NCBI RefSeq assembly: GCF_002090075.1
Contig: NZ_BBRI01000002.1
Span: 248,001-312,000, forward strand
Source of the DNA: Demequina sp. NBRC 110052
GTDB lineage: Bacteria > Actinomycetota > Actinomycetes > Actinomycetales > Demequinaceae
Direction: 5' to 3'
Length of the DNA stretch: 64,000 bases
The notes under the pieces were generated by a model that made no database searches, was not told the DNA's origin, and saw only the letters and a list, made by a program, of their open reading frames with translations. Positions within the stretch are counted from its first letter, which is position 1, and the number at the start of each line of letters is the position of its first letter. Below, piece by piece: positions 47,083 to 55,340 of this stretch. Made by a program: the position numbers and the translations under genes.

Positions 47083-48627
47083 TCAGAGCCCCTGGCCCGC
47101 GTCCCACAGGCGTTCCGAGCCACCCGAGATCAGCGCCGAGAGCTGCATCGCCTGCGCGTCGGTAAGCGACGCCACGTAGTCGATGATCCCTCGGCCCTGC
47201 GCAAGGCGCCTCAGGGAAGCGCCGTCACGCTCGCCGAGAAGCTCCGGGCTCTCGCGGGCCACATCCGCATAGTCCGCTCCGGCGAGGTCCACGAGATCGA
47301 GCAGGCGTCGGGGCGCCCGGCGCACATCGTCATCATCCTCGAGCCATGCGGTGAAGCTCGTGACGAGCTGGTCGATCACGCTCGCCTGACCCCGCTGGTA
47401 CACGGCGAGATCGGGGCGGTGCAGCACGAAACGTTCCTGCAGGAACTTCAGGACCGCCACGTCGTGCCATGCGGCGGCCTCGAGCGCGACGTGCCCTGAG
47501 CGCACGTCCGGCTCGCGGAGGACGCGCACCGAGCTCTGCAGGCGCGAGATCCAGGTCGCCATGAACACGGCGAGCGACCGGTCGGCGGCGAGAGAGCCGT
47601 CGTACGGCGTCGACAGCAGCCCGTCGACCACCTGAGCCGCCACACGCTCCACGGACTCGCCGAATGCCTCGTCGCTCGCGATCCACGGGTCCTTCGAGAT
47701 GAGGCGCCGCCGCAGCAGCTCGAGCCCGTGACCAGGCGTGCGACGCGCGCGCACCAGGTCCTCATGGGGCGCTGCCGCGAGCGCCGCACGGTCACGCGTC
47801 CACGTGCGGAACTCCGCCGACACCGCCGCCTGGTTAAGCAGATCGGCGCGGTAGAAGTCGTCGAGGTCGTGCAGCGAGTACGCGATGTCGTCCGCGATGT
47901 CCATGATCGCGCACTCGACCGTCTGCTGCAGGGGCGCGATCGCAGGGAATGCCGAACGTGCCGCTAGCAGGCTGTGCGCGTCCAGCACGTAGGCCGAGAA
48001 CTTCGAGGCGCCCTCGCCCGAGCGGCGCGGAGTCAGGCCTCGCGGCCGCACGGGTCCGCCCGCCCAGCGCTCCCCTTCGGCTCGCATCCACGGGTACTTC
48101 AGCACGGCGGCCCGCACCGACGCCGTGAGGTTGAGGCCCGCGCCCGCACGGTCGTACTCGTCAAGTCGCGTGAGGATGCGGAACGTCTGCGCATTGCCCT
48201 CGAAGCCCTCCTCGAGTCCGAATCTCTCCCGGGCGAGGCGGTCGAGCGTGCGCTCTCCGAGATGCCCGAAGGGCGGGTGGCCGAGGTCGTGCGCGCTCGC
48301 GGCCGCCTGCACGACCACCGCGTCGGCGCCTCCGAGCTCCGCAGCGATCCGCCCTCTCTCCCCCGCGTCCGCGGCGATCGACACAGCGATGCCGCGGCCC
48401 ACCGCCGCGACCTTGATGGAGTGAGTGAGCCGATTGTGCACCGACAGACCCGCCCCTGACTGGGAGATGACCTGCGTGACGGCGGAGAGCCGCGAGAAGT
48501 ACGGAGAGAACCGAATGCGCTCCAGGTCCACCCGGTACTCAGGTCGGCGCTCCAGACGCTGGAACTCGTCGAGGTCCTCGTGGACGCGGCGGGCGACGCG
48601 CGGGTCACGTGCGGGGGCGTCTGTCAT
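47083..48627 (-). CDS. dgt: deoxyguanosinetriphosphate triphosphohydrolase-like protein
   Basis: HD-domain enzyme of the dGTPase family, which removes tripolyphosphate from dGTP and other dNTPs. The 514-residue protein has the start of the HD region in HNRLTHSIKVAAVGRG, the HD pair in HDLGHPPFGHLGERTLD, and VECAIMDIADDIAYSLHDLDD, which supplies the last metal Asp. ATG at 48627 stands 6 bases after a TACGGT box without a ribosome site; the open frame continues 39 codons upstream but runs into the tRNA terminator. Probably leaderless. Confidence 0.95.
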   Translation of the reverse strand: MTDAPARDPRVARRVHEDLDEFQRLERRPEYRVDLERIRFSPYFSRLSAVTQVISQSGAGLSVHNRLTHSIKVAAVGRGIAVSIAADAGERGRIAAELGGADAVVVQAAASAHDLGHPPFGHLGERTLDRLARERFGLEEGFEGNAQTFRILTRLDEYDRAGAGLNLTASVRAAVLKYPWMRAEGERWAGGPVRPRGLTPRRSGEGASKFSAYVLDAHSLLAARSAFPAIAPLQQTVECAIMDIADDIAYSLHDLDDFYRADLLNQAAVSAEFRTWTRDRAALAAAPHEDLVRARRTPGHGLELLRRRLISKDPWIASDEAFGESVERVAAQVVDGLLSTPYDGSLAADRSLAVFMATWISRLQSSVRVLREPDVRSGHVALEAAAWHDVAVLKFLQERFVLHRPDLAVYQRGQASVIDQLVTSFTAWLEDDDDVRRAPRRLLDLVDLAGADYADVARESPELLGERDGASLRRLAQGRGIIDYVASLTDAQAMQLSALISGGSERLWDAGQGL

Positions 48628-48633
48628 GGCGCC

Positions 48634-48639
48634 ACCGTA
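48634..48639 (-). promoter_or_regulatory. -10 box (TACGGT) of a likely leaderless dgt promoter
   Basis: TACGGT, 6 bases (GGCGCC), then the dgt ATG. Confidence 0.4.
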
Positions 48640-48741
48640 GCGAGGCTCGGGCTCGGGGCACCAGCCCGACGCGGCGGCTCGGCACAGACGGGCACACACC
48701 CTGGCACGAGCGTCAGGCATGCGTTGCGGGCCCTGGACGCA

Positions 48742-48775
48742 CACAGGCCCCCGGGGGAGTCCCCGGGGGCCTGTG
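48742..48775 (-). terminator. hairpin after tRNA-Val(CAC)
   Basis: Perfect 15-base arms (ACAGGCCCCCGGGG / CCCCGGGGGCCTGT plus one more pair) around a GAGT loop, starting 8 bases past the tRNA on the minus strand. Very stable; no T-run. Confidence 0.65.
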
Positions 48776-48782
48776 GTGTCGG

Positions 48783-48854
48783 TGGGCGATACTGGGATCG
48801 AACCAGTGACCTCTTCCGTGTGAAGGAAGCGCGCTACCCCTGCGCCAATCGCCC
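48783..48854 (-). tRNA. tRNA-Val (anticodon CAC)
   Basis: 72 bases on the minus strand that fold into a full cloverleaf: acceptor GGGCGAT / ATCGCCC, discriminator A, T-arm with GGTTCGATCC, anticodon stem CTTCC / GGAAG and loop TTCACAC, so the anticodon is CAC, reading GUG. CCA is not encoded. It differs from the tRNA-Val at 51171 at only three positions. It follows pabC by 23 bases. Confidence 0.95.
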
Positions 48855-48877
48855 TTGAGCGGGTTCCACTATAGCGG

Positions 48878-49750
48878 CTATCTGGACCTCGGCGGCACAG
48901 GGTCGTGATCTGCGTCCGCGCGCCGCTCGTAGAGCGCGGCGAGCCGTGTCAGCAATGGCCCTGGGGCAAGGTCGGTGCCGTCGATTCGTTCGATGTGCTG
49001 CACTCCCCTGGTCGACGAGGTGACGGCGAGGTGCGCGTCGCCCGCGATCGCCTCGTCGAGCACGCTCATGTCGAGTTCGCCGGGCGCGGCGACCCGAACG
49101 GGCATGCCCGCGCCCGCTCCCCACTCGAGCGCGAGCCCGCGGGTGATACCTGCGAGGCATCCGGACGCGAGCGGCGGGGTGACGATCTCACCCTGCCTCT
49201 CGACGAACACGTTGGTGCCCGTGCCCTCGCAAAGATGCCCGAGAGTGTTGGCCATGATCGCCTCGTCGGCGCCGCGCTGCGCTGCGTACGCGGCCATCAC
49301 GGCGTTCTCGGCGTACGAAGTGGACTTCACGCCAGCGATCGCGGAGCGCTCATTGCGGCGCCACGGGGAACGCACCGCCCGGCAACGCTCGGGCGCGGGA
49401 CCGTCCGAGCCCACGACGACCACGGTCTGCGGGCCGGGCCCCCTGACCGAGCTGAGCGGTCCGCCGCCTGAAGTCACGGTGATGCGCACACGCGTGATCC
49501 CGTCGCCGACAACACCTCGCACGGCGTCCACGCCGGCGCGCACGGCCGAGAGATCCACAGGCGCGAGCCCCATACGATCCGCGGAGTACTCGAGCCGCCG
49601 GAGGTGCCGCTCGAGCGCGAAAGGCACGCCATCGCGCGCCTCAAGAGTCTCGAAGACGCCGTCCCCGACGGTCACGCCGTGATCGAGCGGCGAGATAGCA
49701 GGGGTGTCGGCGTCGACGAGGGCGCCATCGACCCACACCGACACGTTCAT
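48878..49750 (-). CDS. pabC: aminodeoxychorismate lyase (class IV aminotransferase fold)
   Basis: PLP enzyme that releases pyruvate from 4-amino-4-deoxychorismate to give p-aminobenzoate for folate. The 290-residue protein starts MNVSVWVDGALVDADTPAIS and has the class IV features: VTVGDGVFETLEARDG, the PLP Lys in GVKSTSYAENAVMAAY and EGTGTNVFVERQGEIVTPPL with GCLAGITRGLALEWG. The pairing with pabB, whose stop it overlaps by 4 bases, favours ADC lyase over branched-chain or D-amino-acid aminotransferase. tRNA-Val lies directly downstream. Confidence 0.9.
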   Translation of the reverse strand: MNVSVWVDGALVDADTPAISPLDHGVTVGDGVFETLEARDGVPFALERHLRRLEYSADRMGLAPVDLSAVRAGVDAVRGVVGDGITRVRITVTSGGGPLSSVRGPGPQTVVVVGSDGPAPERCRAVRSPWRRNERSAIAGVKSTSYAENAVMAAYAAQRGADEAIMANTLGHLCEGTGTNVFVERQGEIVTPPLASGCLAGITRGLALEWGAGAGMPVRVAAPGELDMSVLDEAIAGDAHLAVTSSTRGVQHIERIDGTDLAPGPLLTRLAALYERRADADHDPVPPRSR

Positions 49751-50847
49751 GAGGTCATTGTGTCGGTCGAGGCGAGGCCGATCAACCGACGCGCCTTCAG
49801 TTCGGTCTCCGCCCACTCGCCGGCGGGGTCGGAACCCCACGTGATGCCTGCGCCCGTGCCGAACCGCAGCACGCCGCCCTGGTCGGGCTCCCACCAGAAC
49901 GTGCGGATCCCGACCGCCAGCTCGGCTCGCCGCGCGTCGGCGTCGATCCATCCGATCGCGCCGCAGTAGGGGCCCCGCGGCGCCGTCTCCTCCCGCGCGA
50001 TGATGCGCAACGCCGACGACTTCGGCGCGCCCGAGACCGACCCTGGAGGGAACGTGCCCGCGAGCAGATCCCGCCACATCACCGCGGTCCACTCATGCGA
50101 CGGCGCCAGCGTCGCCTGGACCGTCGACTGCAGGTGCACGAGCCCGGGGTGGACGTGCTCTCCGAGCAGCTCCGGCACGGCGATCGTGCCCGGCTCGGCG
50201 ACGTGGGCGAGATCGTTGCGCACCAGGTCGGTGATCATCACATTCTCCGCGACGTCCTTCGCGAGCATCGGCACCCCTGGAGCCGCCGTGCCCTTGATGG
50301 GCGAGGACCGGATGACATCTCCCTCCACCGCGAGATACAGCTCGGGCGACGCGGAGACGATCCAGCAGCCCGGCATCGCGTCGCTGGCGGGGATCGCGAT
50401 GCGCGACGCATATCTCGCGGGATTGCCCGTGGCGAGCACCTGCGACAGCGCCACCGCGTCAGGGCCGCCCTGCGACGCCAGCAGCGGCGCGCTCAGCACC
50501 CTACAGAGATTGACCTGGTAGACGTCGCCTTCACGAACGTCAGCGCGAATCGCCTCGACGCCCGCCATGTACGCCGAGCGGTCGAGCGAGCTGACCCACG
50601 ACCCCGGCGCGGGCCCCACCCAGGCGCCCGACGCGTCGGGCGTCTCCGGCACGGCGGAACCGAAACACACATCTTCGAACCGCCACGCGTCGATCCGACC
50701 CTCGAACGTGCCCACGAGGACCCAGAAGCCGCCCTCGGCGAGCCGCTCACCCTGGGTCAGCACATCCACGTGCTCGACCGGACTCCGAGCGCGGACGCCC
50801 CTGAATGCGGCCTCCCCCGCACGCCTCGGATGCACCCGCCATTCCAC
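49747..50847 (-). CDS. pabB: aminodeoxychorismate synthase component I
   Basis: Chorismate-using enzyme that makes 4-amino-4-deoxychorismate. The 366-residue protein has EGDVYQVNLCRVLSAP, the PIKGT motif (SSPIKGTAAPG) whose Lys distinguishes PabB from the TAGT of anthranilate synthase, DLVRNDLAHVAEPG, FPPGSVSGAPK and a C-terminal ITWGSDPAGEWAETELKARR. It is shorter than E. coli PabB (about 450) because the N-terminal domain is reduced. No pabA glutaminase gene is in the window. GTG start 6 bases after TAGGTT, so probably leaderless. Confidence 0.94.
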   Translation of the reverse strand: MEWRVHPRRAGEAAFRGVRARSPVEHVDVLTQGERLAEGGFWVLVGTFEGRIDAWRFEDVCFGSAVPETPDASGAWVGPAPGSWVSSLDRSAYMAGVEAIRADVREGDVYQVNLCRVLSAPLLASQGGPDAVALSQVLATGNPARYASRIAIPASDAMPGCWIVSASPELYLAVEGDVIRSSPIKGTAAPGVPMLAKDVAENVMITDLVRNDLAHVAEPGTIAVPELLGEHVHPGLVHLQSTVQATLAPSHEWTAVMWRDLLAGTFPPGSVSGAPKSSALRIIAREETAPRGPYCGAIGWIDADARRAELAVGIRTFWWEPDQGGVLRFGTGAGITWGSDPAGEWAETELKARRLIGLASTDTMTS

Positions 50848-50853
50848 GCGACA

Positions 50854-50859
50854 AACCTA
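50854..50859 (-). promoter_or_regulatory. -10 box (TAGGTT) of a likely leaderless pabB promoter
   Basis: TAGGTT, 6 bases (TGTCGC), then the pabB GTG. Confidence 0.45.
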
Positions 50860-50915
50860 CCGAGCAGGCCGCCTGCACGGCGCGAGCACGACACGACACG
50901 CAGTGCCGAGGCGAT

Positions 50916-50945
50916 TTGGTGTTGCCTCGAAGTTTCGGCTAGAGT
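50916..50945 (+). promoter_or_regulatory. promoter of the tRNA-Gly-Cys-Val operon
   Basis: TTGGTG (50916-50921), 18-base spacer, TAGAGT (50940-50945), about 40 bases before the tRNA-Gly. Confidence 0.5.
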
Positions 50946-50985
50946 CTCTTTCCTGTCAGGGCAAGCCAAGGCAAGCCCCAGACAC

Positions 50986-51058
50986 GCGGACGTGGCTCAG
51001 TTGGTAGAGCATCACCTTGCCAAGGTGAGGGTCGCGGGTTCGAGTCCCGTCGTCCGCT
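50986..51058 (+). tRNA. tRNA-Gly (anticodon GCC)
   Basis: 73 bases with acceptor GCGGACG / CGTCCGC, D-arm TGGCTCAGTTGGTAGAGCA, anticodon stem TCACC / GGTGA with loop TTGCCAA (anticodon GCC, reading GGC/GGU), T-loop GGTTCGAGTCC and discriminator T. No encoded CCA. First of three tRNAs on the plus strand. Confidence 0.96.
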
Positions 51059-51094
51059 CGTAGGTTCGAATGCCAACCTGGTGTTGGTAACCAC

Positions 51095-51165
51095 GGTGGG
51101 TTGGCCGAGAGGCGAGGCAGCGGCCTGCAAAGCCGTATACACGGGTTCGAATCCCGTACCCACCT
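51095..51165 (+). tRNA. tRNA-Cys (anticodon GCA)
   Basis: 71 bases with acceptor GGTGGGT / ACCCACC, discriminator T (U73, the usual Cys identity base), anticodon loop CTGCAAA (GCA) and T-arm GGGTTCGAATCCC. The gly-cys-val tRNA order is common in actinobacteria. Confidence 0.95.
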
Positions 51166-51170
51166 CGCAT

Positions 51171-51242
51171 GGGCGATTGGCGCAGCGGTAGCGCGCTTCC
51201 CTGACACGGAAGAGGTCACTGGTTCGATCCCAGTATCGCCCA
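51171..51242 (+). tRNA. tRNA-Val (anticodon GAC)
   Basis: 72 bases with acceptor GGGCGAT / ATCGCCC, discriminator A, anticodon loop CTGACAC (GAC, reading GUC/GUU). Nearly identical to the tRNA-Val(CAC) on the other strand 2.3 kb away. Confidence 0.96.
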
Positions 51243-51253
51243 CCATGCACGTC

Positions 51254-51288
51254 AGACCCCCGGAGATCCTCCGGGGGTCTCGCCTTTT
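51254..51288 (+). terminator. rho-independent terminator of the tRNA operon
   Basis: Perfect 11-base stem AGACCCCCGGA / TCCGGGGGTCT, 5-base loop, then CGCC and TTTT. The clearest intrinsic terminator in the window; it also separates the tRNA operon from the convergent membrane-protein gene. Confidence 0.85.
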
Positions 51289-51295
51289 CAGCGCC

Positions 51296-52303
51296 TCAGG
51301 CGGGGTCCGCGCTGGCGCGCTCCTCGCGAATGCGCCGCAGTCGCTCAGAACTCACCGCGACGGCCCAGAACAGGACGTCGACCGCGGCGGACCACACGCG
51401 GCTCACCAGCACCACGAGCGCCGCCGTCGGCGCCGGCACGATGATCAGGAGCAGCACGAGGAGCGTCGCGTCCTTCGTGCCCAGGCCGCTCGGCACCAGC
51501 GGCGTGAGCATGCCCACCACGCCCGCGAAGCCGTAAGCCCCCGTGAGGAACAGAAGGTCCCCCGCCCACGCCTCGGGCGCCAAGGCGAACACGAGTAGCG
51601 CGAACGATGCACCTGAGACGACCGCACCACCGGAGTACAGCGCCAGCGAGCGGCCCACCAGCGGCCAGTCCACCGGGTCCGGCGCTCCCCTACGGAGCAG
51701 TCGGAAACCAAGCCTGAGGATGCGGTTGAAGACCGCGGGCGTCATCGCGCCAAGCCCGACCAGCGCACCGATGGCGACCGCCACGCGCAGCGTCGGCGAG
51801 ATCTCGCCGATGCGCGGATCTACCGCCAGCAGCAGCAGCGAGACCGTACCGGCGGCGACTACCTGCGCCGCCGCCTCCACGAGCGCAGACACCGCAAGCC
51901 GCGAGCGCGCAATCCCCAGCTGCGCGGCCAGATACACCTTTCCCGCGATCCACGGGAGCGTGCCAGGGATGTACCGCGCGAGCCACGCCTTCGCATGCAC
52001 GTCCGCAAGGGTGCGGAACGGCGGCAACTCGCGCGCGCCGAGGCCCACGAGCACGACACGCCACGTGAAGGCACCCACATAGCAGAACAGGACGCCCACG
52101 ACGGTGGCAGCCGCGACCCACCCCCACCGCACGGAAACGCCGTCGAGTTGCGACCATTCGACCTTCCACGCGAACCATCCGAAGGCGACGGCGGTAGCCG
52201 CGTAGAACGTCCATCGCAGTGCCCTGCCTCGCGCGGAGCGTCCCTGCTCGCGCGCCGGGGTGGCCGCGGGGCCTTCTGCAGGCGGTTCGTCGGTGCTCGA
52301 CAC
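51296..52303 (-). CDS. lysylphosphatidylglycerol synthase-type transmembrane protein (UPF0104 family)
   Basis: A 335-residue polytopic membrane protein with about eight hydrophobic segments, matching the flippase-like membrane domain found in MprF and in stand-alone UPF0104 proteins. Conserved features include AKAWLARYIPGTLPWIAGKVY near residue 100 (RYIPGTLPW core) and the late PLVPSGLGTKDATLL. There is no catalytic aminoacyltransferase domain. GTG at 52303; a TAGGGT box lies 7 bases before it, which may make it leaderless, while the same bases could serve as a weak ribosome site. It follows a GT4 glycosyltransferase, suggesting lipid or glycan export, which is inference. Confidence 0.85.
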   Translation of the reverse strand: MSSTDEPPAEGPAATPAREQGRSARGRALRWTFYAATAVAFGWFAWKVEWSQLDGVSVRWGWVAAATVVGVLFCYVGAFTWRVVLVGLGARELPPFRTLADVHAKAWLARYIPGTLPWIAGKVYLAAQLGIARSRLAVSALVEAAAQVVAAGTVSLLLLAVDPRIGEISPTLRVAVAIGALVGLGAMTPAVFNRILRLGFRLLRRGAPDPVDWPLVGRSLALYSGGAVVSGASFALLVFALAPEAWAGDLLFLTGAYGFAGVVGMLTPLVPSGLGTKDATLLVLLLIIVPAPTAALVVLVSRVWSAAVDVLFWAVAVSSERLRRIREERASADPA

Positions 52304-52310
52304 GCCGACC

Positions 52311-52316
52311 ACCCTA
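52311..52316 (-). promoter_or_regulatory. -10 box (TAGGGT) before the UPF0104 gene
   Basis: TAGGGT, 7 bases, then the GTG start. Confidence 0.35.
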
Positions 52317-52359
52317 GACGAGGCGACGCCTGGCTTTGGGTCAGGCCTGGAGGCGTGTG

Positions 52360-53562
52360 TCACATGCCTGCGGCGCGGCTGAGCACGGCCGCATGGCGCG
52401 GGGCGAGCGCGTCCCACGTGAACTCCTGCTCCGCGCGTGCGCGGGCAGCGAGGCCCAGCCGTCGCGTCCGGCCCGGATCACGTGCGAGCTCCGCGATCGC
52501 GTCCGCGATCTGCTCGGGCGCGCGCTCGTCCACGAGCAGGCCCGTCTCGCCGTCGACCACCACGTCGGGGATGCCCCCGCACCGAGTGCCGATCGCCGGC
52601 AGGCCCGCAAGCGCGGCCTCGACGAAGACAAGCCCGAACGCCTCCTGCGCGCCGCTCGCGGCTCGTACAGACGGCGCGATCAGCGCATCGGCAGCGGCGA
52701 GCGCCGCTGGCACCGCTGATGGATCCACCCAGCCTTCGAACACCACATGACCGGCGAGCCCGCTGTCGTGCGCGAGTTCCTCCCATGAGGCGCGCAGGGG
52801 CCCGTCGCCCACGACTCGCAGCGAGCAGTCCACTCCTCGGTCACGGGCGAGCGCGACGCCCCGGATGGCATCGTCGACACCCTTGCCGTCGGCGAGGCGT
52901 CCCACGAACACGAGCGCGAGGGGGACGTCCGGTACCGCATCCTGGCGTGTCGGCGCCGGGGTCAGCAATGACCCCATGGGCAGCAGTTCGTAGGATCGCG
53001 AGCGCAGCGCCTCGCACGCGGCGAGAGTCGCGGAACTGTTGACGACGACGGTTCGCGCGCGTCCCAGGGTCCACCGCTTCAACGCGGAGCTGAAGCGACC
53101 AGTGAGGGTGAAGACGTCTGAGCCGTGCACCGTCACGACGAGGGGCTTACGTGCGATAGCGCATGCGACCGCGGATGCGAAGCCCTGCGGGATCAGCCAG
53201 TGGGCGTTGACGACGTCGGAGCGCCGCGCGAGCCGCAGCGTCGAGAAGACCTGTGCGAGCGTATATGCGGCGCCCTTGATCGGGCCGAGGGCGCCGCCTC
53301 GGTACTGCCCGTATGCGATGTTCTCGCCCGTGGCCGGCCACCAGTAGCGGAAGCGCTCCACCTCGATCCCGTCGATCCGCTCGCTGCGCGCGGCTCCGGC
53401 GTGGTGGGGCGCCAAAACGCGTACATCCCATCCCAGCTCGTGGAGGTGGACCGCGTAGGAGTGGACGAAGGCGGGCACCGAGTCGCCCTGCCATCGCGGA
53501 TACGTGGAGGCGAGCACTGTCACCCGCGGCGCGGCGGCGGACGAAGGTCGTCGATCTCCCAC
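52360..53562 (-). CDS. GT4-family glycosyltransferase
   Basis: A 400-residue GT-B glycosyltransferase with an N-terminal acceptor domain (VTVLASTYPRWQGDSVPAFV, NAHWLIPQGFASAVA, VTVHGSDVFTLTGRF) and a C-terminal donor domain (LVFVGRLADGKGVDDAIRGV and EAFGLVFVEAALAGLPAIGT with the EX7E-type pair). Sugar and acceptor are unknown. The neighbours are a UPF0104 membrane protein and a Gfo/Idh/MocA oxidoreductase, which suggests synthesis of a cell-surface glycan or glycolipid. GTG start 6 bases after TAGGGT; no ribosome site. Confidence 0.92.
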   Translation of the reverse strand: MGDRRPSSAAAPRVTVLASTYPRWQGDSVPAFVHSYAVHLHELGWDVRVLAPHHAGAARSERIDGIEVERFRYWWPATGENIAYGQYRGGALGPIKGAAYTLAQVFSTLRLARRSDVVNAHWLIPQGFASAVACAIARKPLVVTVHGSDVFTLTGRFSSALKRWTLGRARTVVVNSSATLAACEALRSRSYELLPMGSLLTPAPTRQDAVPDVPLALVFVGRLADGKGVDDAIRGVALARDRGVDCSLRVVGDGPLRASWEELAHDSGLAGHVVFEGWVDPSAVPAALAAADALIAPSVRAASGAQEAFGLVFVEAALAGLPAIGTRCGGIPDVVVDGETGLLVDERAPEQIADAIAELARDPGRTRRLGLAARARAEQEFTWDALAPRHAAVLSRAAGM

Positions 53563-53568
53563 GCGCCG

Positions 53569-53574
53569 ACCCTA
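53569..53574 (-). promoter_or_regulatory. -10 box (TAGGGT) of a likely leaderless GT4 promoter
   Basis: TAGGGT, 6 bases (CGGCGC), then the GTG start of the glycosyltransferase. Confidence 0.45.
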
Positions 53575-53615
53575 TCGCCCGCTCGCGACCGCGCACGCGG
53601 CCGGCGCGCGCAGGC

Positions 53616-54587
53616 TCATGCCGGCCGCTGGTCGTTCCGTGCGCGCTCGAGCGCCGCCACCACGGTGCGGCTGTGCGCAAGGAGCCGGTCTCTCGCGTCG
53701 AGATCATGCGCGTCGATGATGCGGGTGAACTCGCGCATCTCCTCGACCATGCGGTGCGGATGGACGGTGGGATCGAGGCGCTCCGGGTCGCGCCCTCGCA
53801 GGTGCATGGTGATGGGACCGCCGGAGTTCGGGGCGCCGTGCATCTCGATCCAGCCCTCGTCTCCGTGCACGACGGTGCGCGACGGGCCGTCGGCGTCCTT
53901 CGCGCAGATACCGATGCCTAGGGCGTCGGCGTATTCGAGGGTGACCACGCCGCTCGTGTCAGATCCGCGCTCGAGCGTGGCGCGATAGTCGACGCGCAAG
54001 GGCGCCCCGAGCACGCCGACGATGCCATGGAGCGTGTAGATGCCGAGGTCCATCAGCGCTCCCCCGCCCCGAGCGGGGTCGAATGCGGGCGGCATGGCTC
54101 CGTCTCGGAACGCGTCGTAACGCGACGAGCGCTGCGTGTACACGGATTCGACGAGCCGGATCCTGCCCAGCTCGGGCAATCGGGACGCCACGGTACGGAA
54201 CGCCGCGAGGTGCTGCGTCGTGATGGCCTCCACAAGGATGAGCCCGCGCTCCCGTGCGAGCGCGATCAGCGAGTCGAACTCGGCGACGGTGGGCACGATC
54301 GGCTTCTCGCAGATCACGTGCTTGCCTGCCGCGAGCGCGGCCCTTGCCACCTCGAAGTGCAGATCGTTGGGCAGCCCGATGTACACCACATCGATGTCGG
54401 GGTCGTTCAGGCATTCGTCGAGGTCCGCGTAGACGCGGGAGACATGGTGCTCCTGGGCGAGGGCGGAGACCCGGTCGCGGGACGACTCACGTCCTTGGAT
54501 GGCGATGACGTCCATTCCGGGGATCTCAGGGACGATCGAGAGGAGTTCCCTGACGATCATTCCCGAGCCGATCAGCGCGAGTCTCAT
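53616..54587 (-). CDS. Gfo/Idh/MocA-family NAD(P)-dependent oxidoreductase
   Basis: A 323-residue sugar- or inositol-type dehydrogenase. N-terminal Rossmann fold (LALIGSGMIVRELL), YIGLPNDLHFEVARAALAAGK, the catalytic EKP motif (VICEKPIVPTVAEFD) and a C-terminal substrate domain with GGGALMDLGIYTLHGIVGVLG. Substrate is not predictable. Gly pattern GSGMI is a variant of GxGxxG in which the third Gly is replaced. ATG start with GGAG 4 bases before it. Alone between a glycosyltransferase and a DUF1684 gene. Confidence 0.92.
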   Translation of the reverse strand: MRLALIGSGMIVRELLSIVPEIPGMDVIAIQGRESSRDRVSALAQEHHVSRVYADLDECLNDPDIDVVYIGLPNDLHFEVARAALAAGKHVICEKPIVPTVAEFDSLIALARERGLILVEAITTQHLAAFRTVASRLPELGRIRLVESVYTQRSSRYDAFRDGAMPPAFDPARGGGALMDLGIYTLHGIVGVLGAPLRVDYRATLERGSDTSGVVTLEYADALGIGICAKDADGPSRTVVHGDEGWIEMHGAPNSGGPITMHLRGRDPERLDPTVHPHRMVEEMREFTRIIDAHDLDARDRLLAHSRTVVAALERARNDQRPA

Positions 54588-54603
54588 GGCTCCATCCTGC
54601 CCG

Positions 54604-55200
54604 TCATGCCGCAGATGCGGTGTGGCTCTCCCCCACCTCGACGGGCACCGCCAGAGTGTTGCCTGGCCCTGGCAGCGGGCACACCCAGTCGCTCGAGTAC
54701 GCGCACGAGGGCTGGTAGGCGAAGTTGAGGTCGACGATCAGCCGACCGGCGTCGCCGCCGAGGTCGGCGCCCTTGACGGTGTCGAGCACGTACCTTCCCC
54801 CGCCGTAGCTGCGTGGGCTCGCGTCCCTCAGTGGGACGAAGATGCCGCCGCCGTAGCTGTCGAGCCACCACACGTCGAGCGAACCGAGGTCACCGAGCTG
54901 GACGCGCCCGATGCGCTCGAATGGCACCACGCCGTCGGACGCCGTCGGGACTTCGCGCCGCTCGCCCGGGCAGGGCTCCACGGGCACCTCGAAGCGCATC
55001 GCGAGATCGTACGGCGCCACCACGGAAGCGAAGGTTGACCGCGCCGCGGGAGGCACCGGCGAGGCGGGGTGGGTTCGCAGCAGTCGGTCGCGCTCCTCCG
55101 CCCACCGCGCATGCCCGACGCTCGGGTCGGGTTCGGCGCGCACGCTCGCGTACAGCTCCGCTATCCGCGAGCGCCAGTCCCTGATGTCCCATGCGTCCAT
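54604..55200 (-). CDS. DUF1684 family protein
   Basis: A 198-residue cytosolic protein with the DUF1684 hallmarks: WAEERDRLLRTHPASPVPP near the N-terminus, and the C-terminal DLNFAYQPSCAYSSDWVC with CPLPGPGNTLAVPVEVGE. Biochemical role is not known to me. Ends 16 bases before the ATG of the Gfo/Idh gene, so it may be co-transcribed with it. The 140 bases upstream hold no gene; they contain a 9-base inverted repeat GCGCCGCAT (55275-55283) / ATGCGGCGC (55323-55331), which may end the PAS gene transcript. Confidence 0.88.
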   Translation of the reverse strand: MDAWDIRDWRSRIAELYASVRAEPDPSVGHARWAEERDRLLRTHPASPVPPAARSTFASVVAPYDLAMRFEVPVEPCPGERREVPTASDGVVPFERIGRVQLGDLGSLDVWWLDSYGGGIFVPLRDASPRSYGGGRYVLDTVKGADLGGDAGRLIVDLNFAYQPSCAYSSDWVCPLPGPGNTLAVPVEVGESHTASAA

Positions 55201-55340
55201 GCCAGGCGCAACCGTGCCGCACGCCGCGGGATTCCCCGAGCGGTACGGCGGACATCCTTGCAAGCCCTTGGGATGCGCCGCATGCGTCGACGCGGCCTGC
55301 CAGCGCTCCGATCACGCGAGGAATGCGGCGCGCGAGGCCT

